NCBI RefSeq assembly: GCF_033115175.1
Contig: NC_084834.1
Coordinates: forward strand, 120,090,275 to 120,154,274
Direction of reading: 5' to 3'
DNA from: Lepus europaeus
Taxonomy: Eukaryota; Chordata; Mammalia; Lagomorpha; Leporidae
DNA length: 64,000 nucleotides
The notes under the pieces are model-generated. The model was not told the origin of the DNA. It was given only the letters and a program-made list of their open reading frames with translations, and did not search any database. Of this stretch, positions 21,896 through 36,800 are shown in pieces (position 1 is the first letter of the stretch; the number at the start of each line of letters is the position of its first letter). Made by a program: the position numbers and the translations under genes.

Positions 21896-24800
21896 CTGTT
21901 GGTTCAGAAAGGGAAAGACAATTAAGCTGTCAGTTCATAATGAGACCACCTTGCAAACCCTTTTATACATAGATACATGAAACACAATAAGACAATAAAA
22001 AGTTAATGTCCTTGTCTAAAACAGAATCTGTGGAAGGAGTTTCTTTCCTGCTGAAGTGCCAAAATGATTAAAAGAAGAAATATTTTATGCACATCATTTT
22101 TTGTCATTCTCTTTGACTCTACATGCAAATGAATGTACGCTTTCCAATCTTTTCACATATATTCTCCCTTTAAATACCTGGTAAACGTCAATAGAAATAA
22201 AATTAGGAACAAGGTAAATGGGTAGAAGCACCTATTACTAGACAAACTTGAGAGTTTCAAATTATTGCTACAATTTCCTGGTTAATCTTTTTATCTGTGC
22301 ATTTGAACTATTTTAACATTTTTAATAAGCAAAGAAGTCAAATGCAAGGAGTAGTTTTAAATCTGAAGTTATGGAGCTGCCGCCTGCAGTGTTACCATCC
22401 ATATGAGTGCTGGTTGGAGTCCCAGCTGTCCACTCCAATCTAGCTCTCTGCTATGGCCTGGGAAAGCAGTAGAAGATGGCAGCCATCAGGGGAGTGAGCT
22501 AGTGGAAGGATGATATTCTCTCTCTCTCTCTGTACCTCTCTCTAACTGTCTTGCAAATAAATAAATAAATCTTTTTTAAAAAATGTGAAGTTATACACTT
22601 AGATAGGGTTGTCATTGTGGCATAGTGGGTAAAGCTGCCACCTGTGATGTCAGCATCCCATATGGGCACTGATTTGAGTCCCAGCTGCTCCACTTTTAAT
22701 CCAGTTCCCTGTTAAAGTGCCTGGGAAAGCAGCAGAAGATGGGCCAAGTGCTTGGGTCTCCCATGTGGGAGACCCGGAAGAAGCTCCTGGCTTTGGCCTG
22801 GCCCAGCCCTGCTTGTCATGGCCATTTAGGGAGAGAACCAGGAGACTGAAGATCTCTCTAGCTGTCTAACTCTGCCTTTCAAATAAATAAAGCTTAAAAA
22901 GAAAACAAAAACCTACTAAGCTCTAAAAACAGTGGAGTAAGAAAAGTAACATCCTTGGGGGCCACACTGTCTGCTCAGGCAGTTTGAGGTGACATTATGT
23001 TTACTGTACAAGAGTCAAGGAGTGGCTGGCTTAGAGATCTCAAAGCTGCATTTCCCCACTATTCCTGGAATTTATCAGGCTTTTTGACTCTCACTATCCA
23101 TAGTAATAACAGAACAAAAGTGGAAGGTCCATTTACTAATTTGTATTAATTATCAACGCAGCCTCTCCTACTGTAGTGCATTGGCTGAGCTGCTGACAAA
23201 TGTTAGCGTCCTCATCAGTTCACCTCTAGAAGGAAATGATAACGAGCAGCTACCTGAGATGACACAATGAATTTCTAATACAGTGCTGGCACATGGCAAG
23301 TGCTCAGTGAACGTCAACTGTTATCTTTATTAGCATACTGAGTAGAGTGTTCCACTCAGTCTGAAATTGTGCCTCCTGCTTAGACTCCCTTCTGATGCCA
23401 GCAAAGCTTGATCAGTAAAATATCAGGTTATCTGGTAAGCATGAAAACAGAAAGACAGACATCAGGGTTTTTCACAGGCCACTGTAAAACTCAAAGTATC
23501 CTCAATTCGTGTCATTAAAAGATACAAATCTGCTAGAAAATTTTATATCATCAGAAGTGTAATTAAAGATCTGCACAGTTGAAGATGGAGCAAGCATAAG
23601 ATTTATCCCTGCAATCATATGAAAACAACTATAGTAAAAGGACAGGAGGAAATCGGCACACACACACAAAAGCAATGTTTTGGCAGCTGCAAGGCAAAAG
23701 GACTGGTAATTAACTTAGCAGGTTAAGAAAACTCAATCCTAAACTGGTATCAGGGAAAGATGAGAGGCAACCTGACAGAAATGATGGAACCCCCTAAAGG
23801 TCAAGGAATTTGTGGTACCAGCCTCTCAAATGCGGCTGGGAAGTGGGAGTGCAAGCGGGGCTTAGAGAAAGTACTGACCGTAAGTCCAAGACAACTGGGC
23901 TTTCAGCTCTCCTTCCCCACAACCACCCTTTAAAAGTCCACAGGACGGGGGCTGGCGCTCGTAGAAGGCTAAGCCTCGGCCTGTGACATATCCCATATGG
24001 GTGATGGTTCGTGCCCCAGCTGCTCCTCTTCCAATCCAACTCTCTAGCCCAGGAAAACAGTGGAAGATGGCCCAAGTGCTTGTGCCCCTGCACCCGTGTG
24101 GGAGACCTGGAAGAAGCTCCTGGCTCCTAGCTTCAGATTGGCCCAGTTCTGGCTGTTATGGCCATTTGGAGAGTAAACCCATGGATGGAGGTCTGTCACC
24201 CTTTCTCTCTGTAACTGACTTACAAATCAATAAATAAAACAACATTGGCAAATTATTTCTAAGTAAATGCCAGACTTTATTAGAATTTCATCAATTAAAA
24301 AAAAAAAAGTGCCACAGGAGAGTTTTCAGTTTTTTTAAAGGTTAAATAGACTTCAGGCTGGGACAGCAGGCACAGCTGAGGCAGGGAATGCCAGATCTTA
24401 ACCCTATTATGACCGTGGGAAAGAGCTCCTGAGTGGAAGGTCCTCAGGAAGTTGACAGCACGTGAGATTCTGAGTACCTAAACTAAGGCAGTACAACTGT
24501 TTACAAAAACTCCGCAGCTTGAATCATGTATTCTTGAGTAAAAAAGTCTGAGCTCAATCGTACCATCAGTTTACAGAAACTACAAGCGACTAAGAGCATG
24601 TTTACTCTCACCTAGGAACATAATCAACCAATCTAAAATGTGGAAAATTCTCCAGAGAGAATGAAAGGTCGATGAATTTTTATAGAAAAAAAGACTTACA
24701 AAATGTATCAACTAAATGCACTATAAGAACTGTACTGGATCCCATATTCAAGAACCCAATTGTTTAAAAAAAAAAAAAAAAAAAAAAAGAACCCAATTGT

Positions 24801-27800
24801 TAAAAACAAGAAGTAACTCGACAAATTTGAACAGCAAGCAGAAACTAGATGATTTTCAGAAATGATTACTAAGTTTCCTTGGGTAGGAGGGTGCGATTAC
24901 GATTTAAAACTAGAGTCTTTATCGTTCAGAGATAGGTACGTACTTAAATACTGAGGTACAAAACATAGCACTGTCTGCTCTAAAATGTCCAGACACAACA
25001 AAACGTGAAGTGCTGCGGCTGGACCCGAGTCATGCCCAAGTGTTCCTGATACTGTGCGACGTGTCTGATGTGCTGAGATGCAGTCAGAACATTTTTCTTA
25101 CCGCTGGGTAGTCGAAGAGAAGACCACACATCCTGTGCTCCCCAGTCCGAGGTGAGTGGGGGACAGCTGAGAACTGGATATGCCGTGTTACCCGACACTA
25201 CTGGGCCCAAACCATTGCTTCTGCCTGCCACTGCCACGAACACAGTAGGGATGCCATCCCCTAGGGAAACCACACATTTATCATGGCGTTAAACATTCAA
25301 AGGAGATTTAAGGATAGGTTTTTGTTTAGTTTCAGAAAGACTTCTAGGTATTAAATTCTCCAAGTAGTTTCCTCTGGAGAAAGCATAAATGAGACCCAGT
25401 TATGAGACACATGCTCATAATGTAGGTTCACTCGGCCATTGACTGTAAGTCAGATAATAAAGTAGCTTGGATATGCTGGGCTAAGTTCTAGAATATAAGG
25501 GGATGTGAGAGGGTGTCGGGAGGATGGCTCACAGGCCTCTTCTGCTTTGGCTGCTGGAAACAAAGGGTGTCAACAACTGAAAAGGGATCTTTTCCATGGA
25601 GCAGTCCTGCAATCAAAAGGGGGCCAGGGACACCCAGTGAGCAGTGACTGAAGGTTCAGGAGCACTTCATGGAAAAAAGAATTGAAGGCAAGTTTAATAA
25701 TATATTATCCTTGGGGTTGGCACTGTGGCAAAGCAGGTAAAGCCACCGCCTCCAGTGCCAGCATCCCATATGGGCACTAGAGTCCCGGCTGCTCCAGGTC
25801 TGATCCTGCTCTCTGCTGTGGCCTGGGAAAGTAGTAGAAGATGGCCCAAGTCCTTGGGCCCCTGCACCCACGTGGGAGACCTGGAAGAAATTCCTGGCTC
25901 CTGGCTTCGGACTGGGGCAGTTCTGTCCATTGCAGCCATTTAGAGAGTGAATCAGCAGATGGAAAACTTCTCTCTTCTCCTCTTCCTTTCCAATAAATAA
26001 ATAAATAAATCTTTAAAAAAAATTATCCAGGGCTGGGCACTGATGACCCAATGAGAGCTGGTTCAAGTCCCAGCGGCTCCCCTTCCGATACGCTCCCTGC
26101 TAACACACCCAGGAAAGCAGCAGAAGATGCCCTGAGTAGCTGGGTCCCTGCCACCTGCATGGAGTTCTGAGCTCCTGGCTTCAGTTTGCCCAGCCCTGGC
26201 CCTGATGGGCATTTGGGAAGTGAACCAGCCAGTGAAAACTTTCTCACACTCCCTGTCTGTAATTCTTCCTTTCAAACAAATCCTTTTAAAGACCCTCTAT
26301 GTGAAACATATTAAACTGTAAACATATATGCTTAACTCTTAATCATTTCATTCTTTGATGAACTTATTAAAAGTATCCCTTTCCTAAAGCAGAGATTTGT
26401 AACCTAGAATCCAAAGTTGAGTTTCTTGGTGAAAGAGTTCTAGGTTCATTAGCTCATCAAGGGGTTCGAGACCCTTCCCCTGCCTGCCACCTCCTCCAAA
26501 TTAATAAGTACATTTCCATAGCAATTACCTGTAGAAGGAACAGCCAATCACTGTTTTTTTTCACTTGAGATACATTTGGGTTGTAAACCCAGCTCTCTCT
26601 TTTAGATCAATGCTATCCCATCATGTACTATGTACTGCAATTATTTCTTAACGATGTTTGACTGCTTCCCAGGAAGGGCAGCTCATTCCCAGAGAGCTCT
26701 CCTATTCCAACTCTGGGACTCTTGCGACAGACACGGAGCCATGATCTGTTGGAGCACATTAGAAAGAATGCTTGGGGCGTCTTCAGCAGGTGAAGACCTC
26801 AGAAGTTCTCACATTTTTACTCTGTCTACCTTTCAGCTTACAATTCCAATTCTTCCCCCCGCTCCTTTCTTTTACAAGCTCCTGAAGTATCTTAAGCTCT
26901 TTGGAGAGGAGTACCTCACAAGCCTAGCATGTCACATTATGGTCCCTTGGAACTGTGGTAAAGCTCTGTTTCAGCGTCACGAAGTCCAAGGAGCACCCAG
27001 AGTGCTCTAATTCTCTGAAGTTACCTTCATACTCAGCTTTAATCCTCAGGGTTTCATCTGGTCCTTTATGGGCAGATGTTACACGGAGTTCACATGGGAT
27101 TCCAAAAGCTTCACAAGCCTTCTTGATTTTTGCACAGTGACCGAGATCAGAAGTTGAGCCCATCAAGACGACAACCCTACATTCACTTTCTGATTTCAGA
27201 AGCAACTGGAAAAGAAAACCAGATAGAAAAAATAAAAACAAAAATGAGTACCATAAGAACAGTTGATTTACAGAGGTATACTCTACAATAAAATTACATG
27301 TGTGCAAAATATTTTTTTCTTAGACCAAATTTAAGATAAAAAAAGAACAAATGATAGAGGATTAAATTTTTAAAAATAAACTCTATATATCAAGGAAAGT
27401 GGTCTTCATAATCAAGACATAAACAGGGGACCAAGAACGGTTCTGTCGCTGCTCACAATGCTGGCATTGCATACTGGAACACCAGCTCTAGTCCTGGCTA
27501 TTTCGCTTTCAATCCAGCTTCCTGCTACTGTGCCTGGGAGGGCAGTAGAGGATGGCCCAAACCCTTGGGCCCCTGCTACTCATGTGGGAGACCAAGATGG
27601 ACTTTGATCTGGGGAGTAAAACCAACATATGGAAGATCTCTGTCTCTCTGTTGCTCTGCCTTTCACATAAATCTTGCCCCCCCATCAGATTTTTAGTCAG
27701 ATAAATTATGTTTATTAATAAAAAGAATACATACTCAAATCTTTTTCATTAATAGTCAGGAAATGATAGCAAACTATTTCATCCTAAGTTTTAGGGCATT

Positions 27801-30800
27801 TTGTTTAATGGAGGTTCTTAAGGTATAATAGGCAAATTTAGAAATCATGCTATAAATCTTTCCCAGTGGGTTGCCTGAAGCTCAAAGTGTATATTCTCAT
27901 GTAATTAATGTTCTGAAAGGTGAGTATGAGCCTTGGATAACCACAAATCCCATTCAGCTTCTATGGAATTATAGTACAAATCCCATAAGCATTAAAGCAA
28001 TATTTTAAAAAGCTACATTAAGTTTTATCCACCCCGAGGTCAAACCCTGAGCAGTGATGGGAGAAGCAAGCAGGAAATGTAAAGTTTCTTCTACCAGGGC
28101 GGGCAGGCACGGATAGGCCAACTCGACAGCGGAAGTGCCAGTGTACAGGCTGCCCACTCCCTGTAGGGGCCCCTCTCCTGCACAGTCGCTGACAGAGAAG
28201 CACTGAGAGTATCCACACCTTGTGTGAAACAAGATTTTCTCAGAGGAGAACACAATACAGTACAGGTTTACTGTGAAGGTTTACCTCCACTCTCTCTGCA
28301 ACCCACTCGAAGTTCTTCTTTACCATCTGGAGCCCTTCAGGAGTCACTTCTTTGAGGTCACGGTAAGACTAGAAAGTAAGACAAAGTTTAGAAAACAAGT
28401 GTCTTCCGCTGTCGGAAGCTACCTGGTTTCTGGGTTTGGGGCAGTGATCATGAAGGGTCTGCCCTGCAAGTGATGTATCTAAAAATGTATCTGTCTACAA
28501 ATTCATTTCCCCAATTAGACAAAGCTCAGCTGCATAACAGTTTTACTTTCATGTCAAACTAAATGCTTTTTGCACTAGCAAACATAATTGCCTGCCCTGG
28601 AGATCTTAAGTATAGAGAGGGTTTTACCCTAATTTCATTTCTCACAGTACAGAGCAGGAAGACTTGGGGGGAAAAGAGGTACAGTTAGATCTTGCATATA
28701 CTCTAACACAACTGTCAACACACTTCTTCTCCAAGAGTTTTAGTGTTCAACTAGCCAAGTAAGACAGATACTTGCTGTGTTATTGCTGGATGAGTCTGTT
28801 AAGATAATAAACTGAGAAACCTTTTTATAAAGTAGCATTCCCTTATCGGGATACAGGAGATATTTCCCTTTAAAACTGAATAGTGATCAACAAATGAGGT
28901 TCAGAAGGAGATAACAGCTGTCTCTCCTCTCGGCTCCATGCTCTAGCCCAGTCTGATTTCCCAGCAGTAAGGAGCCTGAGCATCACGCACCTGTTTGTCT
29001 TTCTGTTGGCTTCGATCTCCTGACGGCCAGAGTCTCCAGGAATCGTTGTCAATAACATCAGCAAGAACAATTTCTTTGGTGGTTACATCAACACCGAACT
29101 CAATCTAGAAACAGCACATCACAAAGGAGAGTTTTTAAAAATTATCCTCCTCAATCACAACACTTGCTTTTCAATCCCCTTGTTCTGTCTGCACCTTCAT
29201 ATCCACCAGTGTACAGTTCTGGGTCGACCAGGATTTCTCCAGAATTTCGAAAACAGCCTGCGTGGCGTGACTCATGATGTCCACTTCCGTCTGACCTATC
29301 TCAAGTCCAGCAAAGCAAAATTTCGCAGCAATCAACTGTTCCTCAGACCACTGGGGATCATTATTGGCATCATCCTGAGAATGAAGCAGAGCAGCCCAGT
29401 TAACAGAAACCCCAAGTGTTTGGACTGTCCGGAAAGTCTAAAGCCCTTTCCTCCTGGAGCATCAATTCCTCAAAAATATCAATTTTTCTCTAAAGAAAAA
29501 AAATTTTTGTTTATAATATCCTTTAATTCAAACCAATTATTTTTGTCTAGTTTCAACAGTTACCTTAGAATTTAGGCAAGCAACATGTTCTAGGTTATCA
29601 AGTATTTGAAAGAATCTGCCCTCTTTTTATACCCTAATTTAAATATACCTTATGTTTCTGATTTTTACTTTTCCTTAATAAGTCATCAGAAATAATAGGG
29701 AAGCCAAACACATTTCAATCAGTCAAATCTTTCCAAAATGCAGCTTTCTGAACCTCTCCTCTTTTTTAATAAGAAGCTGTACAGAATTATAAGTCTCTAT
29801 GGACACTATTTGCTAATCCAAGAGATCTCAAAGAGGTAAGGGAGAAAATAATTTCATTTTATTCCAAGTAGTATCCCAAATTCACATGCAATTATTTTAT
29901 GAATTCTTGATTTTTATTATTAAAGTCATAACATGGACACATAATACAACTGACTGATTTAAAACGCAACAATGACATTGGTTCTCAAGTAGAACTATGC
30001 TTAACAGCACAAATCAAGATGAAATGGATAAACTACTTTAAAAATTCATAACTACTCATTCTGTTAATTCTACATTTCAAAAAAATCTTTTTATAAAATA
30101 GCATAATCATTGATTCCTAAATCATTATTGCATCTAGTCACTTATAAGAGCCATTGATACTGTCCTGTATTAGAATATAGATTCCAATAGTTTTTTAAAA
30201 AATGGGTTAAATGTTACTTTTCTTCTCTTCCTTATAACTGCTAATTTTAATTTGTTAATTTTTTAAAAATAAAAATGATTTATTTATTTATTTGAAAGGC
30301 AAAGTTATGGGGGTGGAGAGAAATCTTCCACCTGATGGTTCAACCCCAAATGGCCACAACAGTGGGACTGGGCCAGGCCAAAACCAGGAACTCAAGTGGG
30401 TGGCAGGGTCCCAAGCACTTGGGCCATCTTCCACTGCTTTCTCAGGCTTTTAGCAGGGAGCTGGATCAGAAGTAGAGCAGCTGGGACTCAAACGAGTGCC
30501 CAAACAGGACGCCAGCGTCAGGTGGTGGCTTCACTCGCTGCACATTCAGCCCCAACTGTTCCTTTTCTTAGACACCTTGGCCCAAAGGTTAAGAGAGTTT
30601 TCACGGACGTTTTATTAACGTCTGATATATTATCACTAGTAGGAATGGACATTACTGACAAACATTCATGGAATGACATTTGTAATACCAAAAATATTAA
30701 TAATGTTTCAATCTCTACAGCCTGTACCTACACTACAGTAACACACAGAAGCATAAAATACCTACCTTGAAAAACATCTCCACTTTAGGTGGGTAAAACC

Positions 30801-33800
30801 TGTAGCCTTCCTTGACGCCAGGGTTTCTTTTGAGAAAAGAGCCAGTCGCTATCCTTCTGCAAACCCACTCAATGGGAATCATCTCACACTGGGGCGCAAT
30901 GAAAGCTGTCTCCCCATGTTTTCTGGTGAAAGCCGTTTTGATGCCTACACATCAATGACAGGAGGTTTTTTTTTTAAAAGCTTTGAAGTTTTATTTAAAA
31001 AATATTTGAGGCAAATAAAACTATAATAACCAATCTGCACTAAATCATTTCATCTTAATGTTACATGGCAAATTATATACTGAATCAGAACGTCAGGATC
31101 CAAAACCTATACTGCTCTCTGTATTGTCTATGAAGTCCGACTTACAGATCCCATTGAGAGAGGAATAAAATAAACTGTGGTGTGCTGCATTAACAGGAAC
31201 TCCAGGAGAGAATGGGAGAAGTGGGAGGAAGCATAATATCCATTTTAACTTTTAATGAATGATGAGGCCCAAGGGCAACCAGGAGACTTCAATCAACCCT
31301 CAACAGGAGGAGGCAACTGCTCGCCTGGCTTCCAGGGCTGGTCTGTTAATCATTCATCAGATCTGATCATCTGCCTACCAAACCTGACAGACCAGTAGCC
31401 AAATCTATCACTTAAATTATAAATACAGCTACTGTCATTCAGAGGAAAACCCTCCCTCACGCCTAAAGGCGCTGAAAGCACATAATGACCAATAATGATC
31501 TCCATGGTGGGGTGGGAGTGGGGCTTCCTTTTTTGTTTTTTTTTTAAGTTATGTATTTGAAAGGCAGTTATAGAGAAAGAGGGGCTGGATCGGGGGAGGG
31601 AGAGAGATCTTCTATCCACTCTTCACTCTCCAAATGATCACAAAGTTTAAAGCTGGGCTGATCTGAAGCCAGGAGCTTCTTCCAGGTCTCCCTCATGGGT
31701 GGCAGCGGTCCAACTACTTGGGGCATCTGCTGCTGCTTTCCTAGGTGCATCAGCAGGGAGCTGAATTGGAAGTGGAGCAGCTGAGACTTGCCGGGTGGTC
31801 ATAACGTGATGTCAGCAATGCAGGCAGTGGCTTAACTCACTGCACCACAACGCTGGCCCCAAGGTGTGGAGTGGGGTGTTTCTAAAAGAGACCCTAAAAG
31901 TGTAGGTGATGTAATGACGGCTTCTAACACACTGCTAACTGTTGAAGCAGGTTCCATGACTGCATGTGGTGAGAAAAGCACTTCCCTCATGTTATCGCAG
32001 CTGTCTACACCGCCCATCAACATTGCTAGTGTGTGTCACTCACATACTGTGACTTGGAAGGACCATGCACTACAGCAGTCAGCTCACAGTGGCATAGGTG
32101 GAATAGAGACACAGAGATCTTCCATCGGCTGGTTCACTCTCCAAATGCCCACAATGGCCACCTGGGATGATCCACAGCCAGGAACCAGGAGTTTCTTCTG
32201 GGTCTCCCACGTGGGTGCAGGGGCCCAAGGCACTTAGGTCACCCTCTGTTGCTTTCCCAGACCATAAGCAGCGAGCTGCTTCAGGGTGGAGCTGCTGGCA
32301 CTCAAACCTTGCCAGCATCACAGGCGGTGGCTTTACCCGCTACACCACAGCACCGGCCCCCTTATTTAACTATTAGCAAGTAAAAATTACATGGGCTGAA
32401 GGAAATTTCTAATTTATTCCCTAAAATTAATCTGCCTAGAAATGTTTGATAATGTAGGTTTTCCTTGACTTCACAGTACTCCATATAGAAAACACCTTTC
32501 AATACTGCCTGTGATCCAATTATGTTTTAGTTAAGTGTGCCAAATAAAGTAATCTAAAGATAATTACTGGAGTGTGTGTGGGGGTGTGTTGTGGCACAAT
32601 GGGTTAAGCTGCCACCTGTGATGCCAGCATCCCATATGGGTACTGGTTCATGTCCCAGCTGCTCTACTTCCAAGCTAGGTCTCTGCTAATGTCCTTGGGA
32701 AAGTAGCAGATGGCCCAAGTACTTGAGCCCTGCTATCCACGTGGGAGACCTGGAAGAAGCTCCTGGCTTTGGTCCAACCCCAGCTGTTGAGGACATTTGG
32801 GGAGTGAACCAGTGCATGAAAGATTCTACTGTAACTTGTCATTCAAATACATAAATAAACCTTAAAAAAAAAAAAAAAAAAAAGAGGTGGTGAATCTTAA
32901 AATACAAACCCTAGGGGCAAGCGTGGTGGTGCAGTGGGTTGAGCTGCTGCCTGGTATGCCCACATTCCATACTAGAGCGCCTGCTTTGAGCCCCAGCTAC
33001 TCCACCTCTGACTCAGCCGCCTGAAATGCACATCTTGAGAGCAAACAGATGATGCCTCAAGTCCTTGGTCCCTGCCATGTCAGAGACCTGGATGCAGTTC
33101 TGGGTTCCTGGTTGGCTTCAGCCTGGCCCAGTCCTGGCTGTTGTGGGCATCTGGGGAGTGAACCAGCAGATGAAGCTAACTCTTTCTCTCTCTCTCTCTC
33201 CGCCTTTCAAATACATTAAAAAAAGAAAAAACCCTAGCTCCAGTGACCAAGGAATCATGAGATTCTTTAAATTTATAGTAATATACTCACTGCCGATGAC
33301 ATAGATTTATGACGTGGATAACGTTTTTTTCCCCACACTGTTTTACAAAATGCAACAGGATAGTGTGGAAGGGGCAGAACTATGCACAGGCAGTACCAGA
33401 ATGGATTTAACTCGAATTACTTTGCTATTTTGTGGAGATAAAACAACTCCCCTTCCTCTACTCCAGTGAACCTCCAGACAATATTCCACTCTTAGTCTTT
33501 TGTATTGAATTCCCTATGGGAAATACAGCTGCTAACTTTTTAAGGAGGCGGGAACTCTGGCAATCTTGGATGTGGTTCAGAGTCCTCACTTGTGAAAAGG
33601 CAGGATGAGATGTAGCTGCCATGTTCAAATACTTCTGGGGCCTTCAGGTAGAAGAGGGATTTGAAACTCTTTATCACCTCCATGCATGAGGCAGAAGAAA
33701 TGATTTACAATTTTCCTTATAATTCTCTACAAGGAGTAAATCAGAGACCACCAGCTGGAGCTACTCAATACCAAAGCAGGCTTCCTTCACAGTTCAGCTC

Positions 33801-36800
33801 CTAAAGACAGAAGATGGTCTTGATACAAATTCACTAAGATTTAACTAAATGCTATTGCTACTTCTAAACCAAGAGGTACAGCAAATCTGAGCGCTCCTGG
33901 TTTGCCTTAAATGAACTGAGTTTATGAGACATGCCAAATGTGATGTTAACTTTGGACAGCACCATCTCCCCATGAAAGAGACCAGTGTGTGAGAGAAACA
34001 GGGCGAGGAGGAGGTGCAGGAGCCACTTACTTGCTTCCCAGAACAACTGGAACATAAGACTGCTGAGTAATATGTAGCTGACCCAAACAATGTCATTTGC
34101 TCATGAACACGATCCAAGAAAGCAAGAGTGCAAGAGTAAGTGCACAGGCAGAGGCGGCCATGCAGGGAGCCACTTACCTGCTTCTTGTAATAACTGAAAA
34201 ATACAGCTGGTAGTTTTGTTTGAGATTGCAGCTTTTCCTTCCAGATGATTCTTTCTAGCTGCATTTCCTGCTGTGATCTGGTCCTTCGATTTCAGGAGGA
34301 CTTTTCCTGGATTATCTAACAATTCATAGACTTCTTTTGTTTTGCCCTCATAGAGCTTCTTACCAATGTTCAGTACTGTGGGCATAAAAGACAAATGCAT
34401 CAGATTTCAGGAAGAAATTTCCTGAATACGGAATATTAAGTCATCTGGAATGATGAATCAATGAACACATAGGGGGATTAAGTAATAATCTCCATAAACC
34501 TTAGTAATTTCTTATGAATCGCATTTCATTGGCATAATGTTGGGTGAGGAATGATCATGTAAATATACAGATCAGAAAACTAAATGAACTAAATGAAAAT
34601 GGTTGAGGTTATACAGTTAGGAAACAGCAGGGTTAGACAAAATCCTGAATGTTATGATATCAAGTCTTGTGCTCTTCCTGCTATCAACCTACCACTCAGG
34701 CCTGAGCGGAAGCAGAATTAAAAAAAACATTTTTTTTTTTTTGACAGGCAGAGTGGATAGTGAGAGTGAGAGAGAGAGACAGAGAGAAAGGTCTTCCTTT
34801 TTGCCATTGGTTCACCCTCCAATGGCCGCTGCGGCCAGCACATCTCGCTGATCCGAAGCCAGGAGCCAGGTGCTTCTCCTGGTCTGCCATGCGGGTGCAG
34901 GGCCCAAGCCCTTGGGCCATCCTCCACTGCCTTCTCAGGCCATAGCAGAAAGCTGGCCTGGAAGAGGGGCAACCGGGACAGAATCCGGCGCCCCAACCGG
35001 GACTAGAACCCGGTGTGCCAGCACCGCAAGGCGGAGGATTAGGCTGTTAAGCCACGGCGCCGGCCTATGTCCCATTTTAAGAATGCATATTCATCTATAA
35101 TATTAACCTTCAAACTAAGATACTATAAATCTGAGAGATTTGATAGTAGACTTTTTAATGGCTAAAAAAATGCTAAAAGAAAATTTAACAGATGATTTTC
35201 TTGATCTCAAGTTAACAGAGGAGGCTCCTCTTTTCACTGGAGTTAAGCACATTTGGAAGCACCCTTCTCTATTTCTTAATCTCGCCTGGCCTCTCCTACC
35301 TGCTTAACCCCTTCCTTTCACCAACAGCTGCGGCAAACTGAGGACGAAGGCACAAAGCAATCTAATTCTGATGCCACAAGACCTTACTGGAAGGAGATCC
35401 TAATCATGAGAAAGATTTAGATGATGACACAGGTGACGAAGTTTGAGGACTGAAACATTCCCAGAAGGGCGCTCACCCTCCTGCTCCTGGAGCTGGATTC
35501 ATTCCGAGCATCAGCACTTTTTGAACGCACCCACTGCCAGGCACCGGGGGATCTATCGGCGCAGGAGACATAGCTCCTGCTCTCGAAGGACCCAGGCTGA
35601 TACCACACACAGCATCACAGTAAGTTAACGCGATAACCACAGATTGTGGAAACACATGTTCATAGCAGTGCCACCTACCTAAACTAGTTTAGACGGCAGA
35701 GAGGGAAGTCTAGAAGAAAGTGACAACTAGGTAGAGATCTGAAGAACGATCAAAATTTAGCCAGGAAGAAAGGGAGTGACTGGCGGCGGTGGAATGACAG
35801 TGCAGGGTGTTCAGCAGAACTGCAGTGTGGCTGCAGCACCAGCGCTGTGGGTGCAGGTCCCTCGCCACGGGGACAGCAGGAAGTGAGACCCAAGACTTGT
35901 GCAGGGCTCACATTAGCAGCTGGCAGAGGCAAGCACTAGCGACAGCTCAGCACAATAGCTGCTACCCTAGGGCACCTAATTTAGAGGATGAATCTGTATC
36001 CTCCTAACATAATATCCACCAGACTCAGCAACAAGGCTTAAAAAACCCTGCAGGGGGAAGCAGGCACTTGGCCTAGCAAAGATACCCCCTTCTCACATCA
36101 AGAGCTCCTGGGTTCCACCCCCAGCTCTCACTTCCTGCCAGTGCAGACCCTGGGAGGCAGTGGTGATGGCTCAAGTAATCCGGTTCCTGTCACTCATGGA
36201 GAAGACCTGGCTTGAGTCCATGGCTCCTAGCTGCAGGCATGTGGGAGTGAAACAGCACCTGTGAGAGCTTGCTCACCTCTTGCAGATAACAAAAACCCTC
36301 CAGCATATAGCCCCAGTTTAGTGCTCCAGACTTCTCCAGTCCCTGCCTAGCACTCCAACTTCCTCAATGGAATTCTTATCCCCCTCCTGCCCACTTCCTC
36401 AGTTCCTTTTTCTTCCATTTCCTCAGACCTTGTAAGCCAAGTTGATTGAGCTGACTGTATCCTAGGAACAACCATAGATAGGGCTTTTAAGCTCTTAGTA
36501 AAATGCTAGATTTGCATTCCAGAAAGATCCTTGTGGTTGCTGTGTGGAGAACGAAGGATTGGTTGGAACAAAACCAGACTCAGAGACCCGTTAGGAAGCA
36601 GTAGCAGCAAACCAGGCAAGAAATGTCACAGTTTAAGGGAAAAGCAGTGGGAGTAGACTCAAGATGTTTAAGAGGCCGGCGCCGCGGCTCACTAGGCTAA
36701 TCCTCCGCCTTGCGGCGCCGGCACACCGGGTTCTAGTCCCGGTCGGGGCACCAATCCTGTCCCGGTTGCCCCTCTCCCAGGCCAGCTCTCTGCTGTGGCC

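Noticed and set aside
34101-34177. Open continuation of PAICS exon 2 past its donor
   Set aside because: The family protein leaves exon 2 at the GTAAGT donor and continues in exon 3 in frame, so the extension is intron read-through.
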